The notes under the pieces: generated by a model
Told to the model about the DNA's origin: nothing
The model's database searches: none
The model's input: the letters and a program-made list of their open reading frames with translations, nothing else
Made by a program: the position numbers and the translations under genes
Assembly (NCBI GenBank): GCA_001770935.1
Contig: MESI01000005.1
Location: 1 to 64,000 of the forward strand
Direction: 5' to 3'
Length of the DNA: 64,000 nucleotides
Source of the DNA: Burkholderiales bacterium RIFCSPLOWO2_12_FULL_61_40
Lineage (GTDB): Bacteria; Pseudomonadota; Gammaproteobacteria; Burkholderiales; Burkholderiaceae_C
In this document: positions 57,087 through 64,000 of the stretch, in pieces
Numbering within the stretch: the first letter of the stretch is position 1
How the letters are laid out: each line of letters begins with the position of its first letter

Positions 57087-57290
57087 ATGAAACTTGAAAG
57101 ACCGACCAACCACCTGGGGCGATGCTTCCTGGGCTTAATTCCGCGTCACGGGCAAAGAACCGTGACGCTTTTGGAATTGACCAAGGTGAGAAATTCGACA
57201 ATACCTGCCGTCGTAGCCAATTGGGATGAATTGGCACGCGCTATTTTTCTCGAATTGTTTCAATCAAAACAATTGGGGGAAGGGTCTTGA
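57087..57290 (+). CDS. Small hypothetical protein of the flanked cassette
   Basis: A 67-residue basic protein starting MKLERPTNHLGRCFLGLIP, with GAGGG 14 bases before the ATG. An upstream in-frame ATG at 57066 is less likely. There is no recognised domain; residues 38-60 look helical. Its stop overlaps the TTG start of the next gene by 4 nt (TTGA), so the two are co-translated. Confidence 0.5.
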   Translation: MKLERPTNHLGRCFLGLIPRHGQRTVTLLELTKVRNSTIPAVVANWDELARAIFLELFQSKQLGEGS

Positions 57291-57739
57291 CTTTAATACC
57301 TGTTTTGAACTTTAGCCAATTCAAAAAACTGGCGACAAAATTGAAAAAGTATCACGGGTTGACCCACTCCACAGCGCTTGACAGATTATCGATTGTCCAT
57401 GGTTACAAAAATTTTCATGTGTTGATCACATTGTCCAAAACCGCCCGCCCAAGTGTCACGCCCGTGGATGAATCAGAAGGACTTGAACTCTGGATGGATC
57501 GAATGCAATCAACTTTTGGGCCTGAAGTGATGGCCGGGCTTGGCAAGCTTTCGCCGCGCATCTGGTATTTGTCGATCAGTGGTGAACAGAGGTCAACTTC
57601 CGCCGCGCCATCTGGCCCCGAGGAATTTGCGCAAGCATTGGAAACTTGGCAGAACCGTTGGTCATCAACCGCGTTAAAAACGGCTGTTGTGGTGATCAAG
57701 AAGCGCCGCACATATACAAATCGAGACAAGATGCAGTGA
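57287..57739 (+). CDS. Hypothetical protein with 'HGYKNFHVL' helical motif
   Basis: A 150-residue protein from a TTG start coupled to the preceding gene. Residues 10-45 (FKKLATKLKKYHGLTHSTALDRLSIVHGYKNFHVL) resemble a short helical motif found in several plasmid- and island-borne proteins of unknown role. The rest has no recognised domain. A strong hairpin terminator lies 134 bp downstream. Composition is lower in GC than the core genes. Confidence 0.6.
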   Translation: MTLIPVLNFSQFKKLATKLKKYHGLTHSTALDRLSIVHGYKNFHVLITLSKTARPSVTPVDESEGLELWMDRMQSTFGPEVMAGLGKLSPRIWYLSISGEQRSTSAAPSGPEEFAQALETWQNRWSSTALKTAVVVIKKRRTYTNRDKMQ

Positions 57740-57873
57740 CAGTGACGCGCGCCTTTTGTCGTTCTCAACAATGGAGGCATGCCCGATACGTCATTTTTCA
57801 ACATGACCTATATAGATCGATCAACATGAACTAGTAACTATCATTTAAACACTGCAAAGCGTAGGCTAAATGA

Positions 57874-57907
57874 AAAACAGGACAAACCCTGCGGTTTGCC
57901 CTGTTTT
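57874..57907. terminator. Strong bidirectional hairpin
   Basis: AAACAGG and CAAACC pair with GGTTTG and CCTGTTT around CTGC with a single A-C mismatch; A-run before and T-run after. It probably ends the two-gene cassette before tnsA. Confidence 0.75.
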
Positions 57908-57955
57908 GGTGACCGCCGTGGCGACCAATACTGACTAGTGAGGCTTTCAGTATCG
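57900..57955. repeat. Imperfect direct repeat, copy B
   Basis: It contains CCTGTTTT, GACCGCC and ACTGACTAGTGAG, the partner of 56948-57003. It starts in the right arm of the terminator hairpin. Confidence 0.55.
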
Positions 57956-58026
57956 CGTTTCGCAATCGTCTCGTCAAGTCATCCCAACCTACTACGACCT
58001 CTGATCGCCAGCTCAAGCCCGGCGAT

Positions 58027-58042
58027 GGGTGTTGTCACACCC
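58027..58042. promoter_or_regulatory. Palindrome upstream of tnsA
   Basis: GGGTGT-TGTC-ACACCC, perfect 6-bp arms, 87 bp before the tnsA ATG. It could be an operator or a small hairpin. Confidence 0.4.
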
Positions 58043-58128
58043 AATTTCAGCAATATTCATTCAAACATTCATGACGTGCAAGTCAGGGAATCCCCTTTGC
58101 GCTTGCAAATCATTACGAGACGATAAAC

Positions 58129-58776
58129 ATGAGAGTCAGAAAAGTTGTCACCCGAAGCGGCAAGCGCTTCCGCGGGAAATTCCCTTCCAGAAAACTAAAC
58201 CGCATGGTGCATTGGGAATCTCTTTTGGAACGGGATGCTATCTACCACTTTGAGTATCACCCGTTGGTCATTAGCTACCAGGAGCAACCCTCCATCGAAA
58301 TTTATTACGACGCCCTTGGTAAGCAGCACAGGTACTTTCCAGATTTCAGACTGAACCTCATGGATGGCAGCGAAATTTATATTGAAGTGAAGCCAGCACG
58401 ATTTTTGGCAACTAAAAAAGTGCAGGAAAAGTTACAGGCAGTCGCTACACGGTTCGAAGAGCAAGCGCGCCAATTCCGGGTGATGACAGAAGTTGAAATT
58501 CGTCGGCAGCCCTTGTTTGCAAACCTGATACAAATTCACAAAAGTAGCAAACGTGCAGCTCAGATTGAGCCAGACACGCAAATGATAAAAACATTGTCGG
58601 GTGGTCCACGTTGGACACTTTCAGATCTGTGTAAAAAACTGCTAGGTATCGGTCAAGTCTTACGCCTGGTGCGCTCGAAACATTTGCGGGTAAATCTTGA
58701 AGCCAGTCTGTCAGATGACACCGAGGTCTGGCTGGCAGATGCACATGGAGGCTGCAATGGTTCGTTTTACATTTAA
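58129..58776 (+). CDS. tnsA: Tn7-like transposase endonuclease TnsA
   Basis: A 215-residue protein with a type-II-restriction-like nuclease fold. WESLLERDAIYHFEYHPLVISYQEQP carries the first Glu, HRYFPDFRL the Asp and SEIYIEVKPA the Glu-Val-Lys, the catalytic triad that nicks the 5' ends in cut-and-paste Tn7 transposition. A C-terminal winged-helix part follows. It ends 20 nt inside tnsB. The length is shorter than E. coli TnsA (273). Confidence 0.9.
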   Translation: MRVRKVVTRSGKRFRGKFPSRKLNRMVHWESLLERDAIYHFEYHPLVISYQEQPSIEIYYDALGKQHRYFPDFRLNLMDGSEIYIEVKPARFLATKKVQEKLQAVATRFEEQARQFRVMTEVEIRRQPLFANLIQIHKSSKRAAQIEPDTQMIKTLSGGPRWTLSDLCKKLLGIGQVLRLVRSKHLRVNLEASLSDDTEVWLADAHGGCNGSFYI

Positions 58777-60751
58777 AAAAGGGCTTCGTTTCCTTCAGAC
58801 ATCCAAAATCTTCACATTGCTACGCAGGCTCGCCAATGGCAATTTTCAACTTGAAGATCAGGCTGGGGAAATCAGTAGCCTGACGGAAGCCGAGATCCAT
58901 TCACGATGGATCTCAGGGCAGTGGCAAATTGATGAAGAAAGCTTGGGACCATCAAGCAATGTCTTTTATTTCACCACCCCACAGGACCTGAAATCCCTTC
59001 CACCTCAGGATCAACTGGATGTAAAGCGAAGGATGGAGTACCTGCGCAAAATCAAGGAGATGTTTGAGAATGAGGGACTTCGGCTGGTTTCTTCCCGCGA
59101 TAAATTGGTGCCAAAAATCGCGTTAGTCGCTGCAGAACTTGGCGACAGTTCACCTCCGTCGCCCAACACCCTTTGGAAATGGTGGCGAAAATTCGCGCCG
59201 ACTAAATGCATCACCAAATTAGTCATCGCCCGCCGCGCGGGGAGGCGATACGATTCCACTCAACGAAGTGTCTTCGATGAAGCAGTAGCCGAGGTCTTTC
59301 TCACACCACAACAGTTGCCAAGGAAGGCCGTGGTTGAGGCAGTTCAACGAAAAATCAGGCGCATCAATCAAAGTGTGCGCGAGAGTGAACGCGTACGCGA
59401 ACCCAGCCAGGCAACGATTTACCGCTGGCTTGACATGCTGTATTACCAGGTCGTCGCGAATGCCCGGCAAGGCCGGGCAGCGACATCCCGAGAGCTACGA
59501 CGCGCCATCGGTCGGGTCAAGGTTAGCCAAATCCTGGAACGCATCGAACTTGATCACACGCCACTGGACATTGTGGTTATCTGTATGGTCACGCGCCTAA
59601 TTCTGGGACGCCCATGGCTGACCTTGGCGATAGATCGGTACAGCCGGATGATTACTGGTTTTTACATCAGTTTCCACGCACCATCCTCAACCTCGGTACT
59701 GTACTGCCTGCGCATGATGATCATGCCCAAGGAACACATTCTTGCCCGCTTTCCAGATGTGCAGGGACCTTGGCCGGCGCGTGGCCTGCCCGACACGATC
59801 GTGACCGACAACGGCATGGAACTCCATTCACATGCGGTCGAAGCCGTCAGTTTGGAAATGGGGATCAACCTTCATTATTGTGGCGTGGCGCATCCTGAAA
59901 TGAAGGGAGCCATCGAACGGATGATCGGCACTGTCAACCGTGGCTTGATTCATACCTTGCCTGGCACAACGTTTTCCAATATCGAACAACGTGGTGATTA
60001 CGATTCGGAGGGGCACGCAGCCATTGACATCGAGGTACTGACCCATCTGTTGGTCAAGTGGATTGCGGACCAGTACCACAAGACACCACACCGCGGCCTG
60101 GGCGGTCGAACCCCGCTTTCTGTCTGGCAAAACGGTGAGAAAACAGCCACCATCGAACTTCCCGCGTTTCCACGACAACTTGAAACAATCATAGGGCTCG
60201 AAGCCACTCGCACACTATTCCATTATGGGCTGGAATTCGGCAACCTACGATACAACTCGCCCACGCTACAGGCGCTCCGTGAGCCTGGTGGAGGGACACG
60301 AGAATTGCAATTGCGTGCATTTGAGCACGATGTTGGCTACATCGCAGTATTTCACCCCACTTTGGAAGAGTTTATTGATGTACCGGCGGTCAATCAGGAG
60401 TATTCGGCTGGGGTGAACCGATATGTTCATCAGCTTGTGTGCGCTGAGGTTCGGCTGCGGTTTGGAGACTCATGGACGAATGATCAATTGCTCAATGTCA
60501 AGGGTGAGATCCAAGCCATTGTTGACGAAGCGGTCCGGGGGAAGAAGGCGGGGAATCGGAAGAAGGGAGCTTCAATGGCCCTCAGCGACAGTGAACAAAT
60601 CATCGATGGCACAGATACCAGTGCTCTCAAGCGCGCATGCCAACAGTCAGATCCAACGCCTAAACCCCGCACGCCAATCGCCCCTGGAATGGACGATGAA
60701 TTGCCTGAATTTCACCAGTCTAAACGCATCAATGAGGGTCACGCGGCATGA
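58757..60751 (+). CDS. tnsB: Tn7-like DDE transposase TnsB
   Basis: A 664-residue retroviral-integrase-type transposase. N-terminal helix-turn-helix domains bind the element ends. The catalytic core has ELDHTPLDIVVI (first Asp), TIVTDNGMELHS (second Asp) and KGAIERMIGTVNRGL (Glu). The C-terminal Mu-type beta-barrel and TnsC-contact tail follow. The ATG at 58757 is preceded by GGAG at six bases; a frame start at 58697 lies inside tnsA. It overlaps tnsC by 4 nt. Confidence 0.93.
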   Translation: MVRFTFKKGLRFLQTSKIFTLLRRLANGNFQLEDQAGEISSLTEAEIHSRWISGQWQIDEESLGPSSNVFYFTTPQDLKSLPPQDQLDVKRRMEYLRKIKEMFENEGLRLVSSRDKLVPKIALVAAELGDSSPPSPNTLWKWWRKFAPTKCITKLVIARRAGRRYDSTQRSVFDEAVAEVFLTPQQLPRKAVVEAVQRKIRRINQSVRESERVREPSQATIYRWLDMLYYQVVANARQGRAATSRELRRAIGRVKVSQILERIELDHTPLDIVVICMVTRLILGRPWLTLAIDRYSRMITGFYISFHAPSSTSVLYCLRMMIMPKEHILARFPDVQGPWPARGLPDTIVTDNGMELHSHAVEAVSLEMGINLHYCGVAHPEMKGAIERMIGTVNRGLIHTLPGTTFSNIEQRGDYDSEGHAAIDIEVLTHLLVKWIADQYHKTPHRGLGGRTPLSVWQNGEKTATIELPAFPRQLETIIGLEATRTLFHYGLEFGNLRYNSPTLQALREPGGGTRELQLRAFEHDVGYIAVFHPTLEEFIDVPAVNQEYSAGVNRYVHQLVCAEVRLRFGDSWTNDQLLNVKGEIQAIVDEAVRGKKAGNRKKGASMALSDSEQIIDGTDTSALKRACQQSDPTPKPRTPIAPGMDDELPEFHQSKRINEGHAA

Positions 60752-61812
60752 GTGCACATGACAAACTAAATGAACTTCTAAGACTTGGCATTTCAGACGC
60801 TGACAAGCCTGATATTTCCCAGGATTTTCTCCACTTCACATTACGGAAAAAGATAATCGAACACCCGCGTTTCACTGCGGCCATCCGAGAAATCGCCCGC
60901 CTTCATCAACGTGGGCAGCGGTCCGGAATCGCAGAGGGAATGCTTTTGGTGGCGCAAACCGGCTCAGGGAAGACAACAGCCTTGGAATTTTATGAACGCA
61001 GATTCCCTCGCATTGTTGTTCGCGAGACTTTGAAAATTCCAGTTCTGCGGGTCGACACCCCAGAATCACCCACAGTGAAGACCCTTGCCGAGGCGATCCT
61101 GCTGGCAATGGGTGATCCCGGGGCAGCGAAGGGGACTGCCTCAGAAAAGACCGTCAGGATCATTCACTATTGCAAGCAGTGTGGAGTGGAGCTACTCCTC
61201 ATAGACGAATTCCAGCACTTCATTGATGGCAATAAGCCATCTGAATCGAAAAGAGTAACGGACTGGCTCAAAAATTTAATCAATAAGGTTTGCATTCCGG
61301 TCATTCTGGCCGGACTGCCGCGGGCCATCGCGGTGGTAAACAGCAATCCGCAACTGCGCCGAAGGTTTGGGGCACCTTTCTACATGGCGCCATTCGGGTT
61401 CGACACGTCACTTGAGCAAAGGGAATTCCGTGGGGTCCTGAAGGGCATCCAATTGGCTCTGCCTGTCCCGTGTGTCGACTTGTTTGAAGCCAACCTTGCC
61501 CAGAGGTTCTTTTACGCGACCCACGGCCTTTTGGACTATGTAGTCAAGATTGTTGACGACGCGGTATCCCGTGGCGGCAGCGGCCCGAGTGGGCAGGTGA
61601 CTCAGCCCGACCTCGCACTCGCATTTAAGCGTTCTGTTTGGTTCGATGCTCCAGACATGCTCAACCCCTTCATGGAGAAAGCAACGCTGCGCTTATTAAA
61701 CAGGCATCTCGAACCGTTCGACATATGGGATGAGATTACGCAGTACACATCGCCGTCTGGTTACCGAAAAAAAGGAAAAGCGGGCACCAGCCAAACGAAA
61801 GCATTGCTATGA
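60748..61812 (+). CDS. tnsC: Tn7-like AAA+ regulator TnsC (TniB type)
   Basis: A 354-residue ATPase that links target selection to the transposase. Walker A is VAQTGSGKTTAL near residue 70 and Walker B is LLLIDEFQHF near residue 152; LAGLPRAIAVVNSNPQLRRRF is the sensor/arginine region. The size is closer to TniB and CAST TnsC than to the 555-residue E. coli TnsC. It overlaps tnsB and tniQ by 4 nt each. Confidence 0.92.
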   Translation: MSAHDKLNELLRLGISDADKPDISQDFLHFTLRKKIIEHPRFTAAIREIARLHQRGQRSGIAEGMLLVAQTGSGKTTALEFYERRFPRIVVRETLKIPVLRVDTPESPTVKTLAEAILLAMGDPGAAKGTASEKTVRIIHYCKQCGVELLLIDEFQHFIDGNKPSESKRVTDWLKNLINKVCIPVILAGLPRAIAVVNSNPQLRRRFGAPFYMAPFGFDTSLEQREFRGVLKGIQLALPVPCVDLFEANLAQRFFYATHGLLDYVVKIVDDAVSRGGSGPSGQVTQPDLALAFKRSVWFDAPDMLNPFMEKATLRLLNRHLEPFDIWDEITQYTSPSGYRKKGKAGTSQTKALL

Positions 61813-62906
61813 AAAGTCAATTACTCATACGCCCGACCCTGGCTGAGGATGAAAGTTTGCGCGGGTACATCGCTCGCGCAGCGGAGCGAAACCTGTCACC
61901 GGCGCTGTTCAAGCCCATGCTCTCATCGTTGTCAGCCGCGACAGCTGCGATACCCGCAGTCAGCGGCCTGACAGGTAGCAACCAATCCGACCTCTGTGCA
62001 AGGGGGGCAGTTGTCGGCAACGACTGGTCGCACCGCCCCGGTTTGCAATTTGGCAGCATCATTCTGTCCAGCAATCAAGTGCGGTTTCGACAGCGCATGG
62101 TGTGCCCACTCTGTCTTTCGGAAGATGGCATCTCTCGCTGTACCTGGGAGCTGCGGCGATACGATGTTTGCTGCCACCATGGATGCCATCTAATTGATAC
62201 ATGCGGTGCATGTCAGCGACCACTCTCCTGGAATTCTCCCAGTTGCCAGACTTGTGTCTGTGGCTTTCAGATTGCTAAGTCCCATATGGGGAAAGCGGCG
62301 CCAAGCCGTCAAAAATTCTGCCAATTGCTCGCCGACGCGATGCGGAAAACACTGAACAATCAAAGCCAAAATCTGCCTGGAAACATCAGCCAGATTCCCG
62401 CAATTGATTGGATGCTTCTTCTAATTTCATTCGCAGAAGCACTTATTCTTCCGCACTTCTTTCAGTTACATCTGACCTCGCCACGGCCAATTGGAGCAGG
62501 GAAGCAAGATGAACTGATCGCAACCATGTTGGGCGACAAGCCATATCGGGATCATCTCCGAGAGACGTTATTTCTGCATGCGGCGAAAGACCCCGTAACC
62601 ATGGGAAAGGCGTTGCAACCGGGGCTGTTATCTGCGGATCTCCAACTGTATTTTGGACCTTGCTTAGAGGACCTATTTTTTCATACCTGCCTATGGAAAT
62701 TGAACTGGGAGGTAGACATTCCGGCTGACGTCGAAGCGCCCGAAGTGGTCGATATTCCAAAGGCTGCGGTGGTCAAATTTACCTCAACACTCGACCACAA
62801 GGGACGCCTGCGATCAAGGCAAAGGGCAAGTGATCCAGGTGGCATTACATGGCGTCCGAGCTACAAGCCCCCTCTTCCACCCATAACGCCAACGAAACTT
62901 TATTGA
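61809..62906 (+). CDS. tniQ: TniQ-family target-selection protein 1
   Basis: A 365-residue protein. The N-terminal TniQ domain opens RPTLAEDESLRGYIARAAERN and has the zinc-binding sets CPLC, CCHHGCHLIDTCGAC and CQTC. The C-terminal half has no recognised DNA-binding domain. TniQ/TnsD proteins choose the target site and recruit TnsC. Translation is coupled to tnsC upstream and to a second TniQ-like gene downstream (TGATG). Confidence 0.88.
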   Translation: MKSQLLIRPTLAEDESLRGYIARAAERNLSPALFKPMLSSLSAATAAIPAVSGLTGSNQSDLCARGAVVGNDWSHRPGLQFGSIILSSNQVRFRQRMVCPLCLSEDGISRCTWELRRYDVCCHHGCHLIDTCGACQRPLSWNSPSCQTCVCGFQIAKSHMGKAAPSRQKFCQLLADAMRKTLNNQSQNLPGNISQIPAIDWMLLLISFAEALILPHFFQLHLTSPRPIGAGKQDELIATMLGDKPYRDHLRETLFLHAAKDPVTMGKALQPGLLSADLQLYFGPCLEDLFFHTCLWKLNWEVDIPADVEAPEVVDIPKAAVVKFTSTLDHKGRLRSRQRASDPGGITWRPSYKPPLPPITPTKLY

Positions 62907-64000
62907 TGGGCTTTCTTGTCCACCCGCCTTGCAGTACCGACGAGGGATCGTCGGGCTATCGCCTGCGTCTTGCTACCGCCAATCGTCTGTCCTATCGTCA
63001 CCTGATTGATCTCGAACTTACCGGCGAAGCGGGTCAACTTTTCCCACATAGCAGTGACCTCCAATCAGATCCTGGCTGCTTCGATCCATGGGTGCGACGT
63101 TTCTCGCGCTTTTGCCCTCATTGTTTATCAATGCGCAAAAAGTGGCTACTTGGGTGGGAGATATTGTTTGTCGACGTTTGTCCAGCCTGCGGGCGATGGT
63201 TAATTGATACTTGCAGTCAGTGTGGTGAACGACTTTCATGGAACCGTCACGATTTGCTACGCTGCAATTGCGGTCAAAGCCTGACGCTGGAGGTGTCCAA
63301 CACCGCGCCGTCCGCCATGTTTTGCCTGAGCCGATCGCTCCAATGTGTCGCACTGGGATTGCCTCCTACTGAAATACCGATACTCAATGGCTTAAATCTT
63401 GGACAATGCGGTCGCCTGATTCGACTTCTGGGCACCTATGGCAACGCTGACGGGCGTGCCATGCCACAAAAGGTATCCCAAGTCGACACACTTCCTGTCT
63501 CCTGGCCAATAGTGAGCATCGCCGCAGAGATCCTTAACAGTTGGCCAACAGGCATTTCAAGCTTTTTGAAGAGGTTGCACGCCCAAGGATGCGTCGACCA
63601 GAAAGGCAAGCTGCCCAAGGCGTTTGGTGGTTTTTACTCTGCTCTTTACAGGGGATTCAAAGAGGTCGAGTTTGATTTTCTCCGAACTGCTTTCGAGAAC
63701 TATGTGGCAGAACATTGGGCCGGCGCCATTGGGAAACGCAACCGGCGCCTCGATATCCGTGTTTTAAATTCCTTGGCATGGATTCCCGCCAACCACGCCT
63801 GCCAGATACTTGGCGTGTCGAGGCGCCGTCTAAATGGATTGATCGAAAAGGAAAGACTGCAAGCGGATAGACGAATCACAGCTGGCAACCGTATATTCAT
63901 CGTGGTGAAGCGCTCTGAGGTCCAAAACCTAGCTCTCACGTTGGATGATGGGGTTCCGCTATCGGATGTCGCGCGTCGACTGGGTTTCAAGAAGCAAAGG
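62906..64000 (+). CDS. TniQ/TnsD-like target-selection protein 2 (cut by window edge)
   Basis: The frame is open from the ATG at 62906, overlapping the previous stop, to the last base: 365 codons so far. It opens MGFLVHPPCSTDEGSSGYRLRLA, then YRHLIDLEL, with the zinc-finger pattern FCPHCL, DVCPACGRWLIDTCSQCG and CNCG seen in TniQ/TnsD. The later part has helix-turn-helix-like segments (CQILGVSRRRLNGLIEKERL and GVPLSDVARRLGF) that suggest sequence-specific DNA binding, as in TnsD. It may be the selector for a fixed attachment site. The C-terminus is unseen. Confidence 0.82.
   Translation, partial: MGFLVHPPCSTDEGSSGYRLRLATANRLSYRHLIDLELTGEAGQLFPHSSDLQSDPGCFDPWVRRFSRFCPHCLSMRKKWLLGWEILFVDVCPACGRWLIDTCSQCGERLSWNRHDLLRCNCGQSLTLEVSNTAPSAMFCLSRSLQCVALGLPPTEIPILNGLNLGQCGRLIRLLGTYGNADGRAMPQKVSQVDTLPVSWPIVSIAAEILNSWPTGISSFLKRLHAQGCVDQKGKLPKAFGGFYSALYRGFKEVEFDFLRTAFENYVAEHWAGAIGKRNRRLDIRVLNSLAWIPANHACQILGVSRRRLNGLIEKERLQADRRITAGNRIFIVVKRSEVQNLALTLDDGVPLSDVARRLGFKKQR

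Larger units (their letters stand above)
57740..58128. other. Gap upstream of tnsA
   Basis: A 389-bp stretch without a supported gene. It holds the terminator hairpin at 57874-57907, repeat copy B at 57900-57955 and a GGGTGT-TGTC-ACACCC palindrome at 58027-58042. In Tn7 the tnsA promoter overlaps the right transposon end with several TnsB sites; I could not define such an end here with confidence. Confidence 0.5.

Noticed and set aside
57740-58128. Right end of the Tn7-like transposon
   Set aside because: No TGT-type terminus followed by several matching 20-22-bp sites could be defined by eye; the repeat and palindrome there are reported separately.
53112-64000. Possible CRISPR array linked to the Tn7-like module
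   Set aside because: No regularly spaced repeats and no cas gene seen on either strand in the window.

Overview
The window is a piece of a betaproteobacterial chromosome. The best fit is the Comamonadaceae (Rhodoferax/Polaromonas-like). This rests on the rpmH-rnpA-yidD-yidC-mnmE / dnaA-dnaN-gyrB order, the metX-metW pair, DUF2277, a long GyrB and short dispersed 'GCTAT...ATAGC(TGCTTGCGC)' repeats. No rRNA or tRNA gene was recognised, and the genus is an inference.

Bases 1-33358 are mostly core genome. From the left there is an O2-independent ubiquinone operon read leftwards (ubiU-ubiV-ubiT-DGC protein-ubiX-ubiD) behind an FNR-like box. An MFS transporter, a GGDEF-EAL protein, a lipase-like hydrolase and an M20 peptidase follow. 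Next come a two-gene HNH/cytosine-methyltransferase restriction-modification unit and metX-metW under a SAM-II-type riboswitch with its own terminator. Then there are amtB behind a sigma-54 promoter, gene debris (GDT1-family and EAL fragments), a glycine-rich RNA-binding protein, the kdsD-kdsC-lptC LPS genes, a Kef-type antiporter and apt. The segment ends with the replication-origin cluster, which has DnaA boxes on both sides of dnaA.

Directly after the gyrB stop codon (33358) the sequence becomes an accessory island that runs past the right edge. In order it holds: an RtcR-like sigma-54 activator with a CARF-like sensor domain; an IS630 copy split by a truncated IS66; a BREX operon read leftwards (XRE regulator, brxE, brxA, brxB, brxC, split pglX, a BrxU/GmrSD-like DUF262-DUF1524 gene, pglZ, brxL) with near-continuous 4-nt gene overlaps; a decayed LAGLIDADG endonuclease; a two-gene Thoeris system (TIR + SIR2-SLOG); an internally deleted IS701-like element; an XRE gene and a two-gene cassette between imperfect direct repeats; and a Tn7-like transposition module (tnsA, tnsB, tnsC and two tniQ genes, the last cut by the window end).

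The observation I rate highest is a near-consensus sigma-54 (-24/-12) promoter 87 bp upstream of the Thoeris operon, followed by a leader with two stem-loops. The same island carries an orphan CARF-type sigma-54 activator. Together they suggest a defence operon induced by a nucleotide-sensing enhancer-binding protein. The BREX operon is also unusual: it combines brxE (typical of BREX-6) with brxL (typical of BREX-1/4), has pglX in two cistrons, and carries a type IV restriction-like gene inside the operon.
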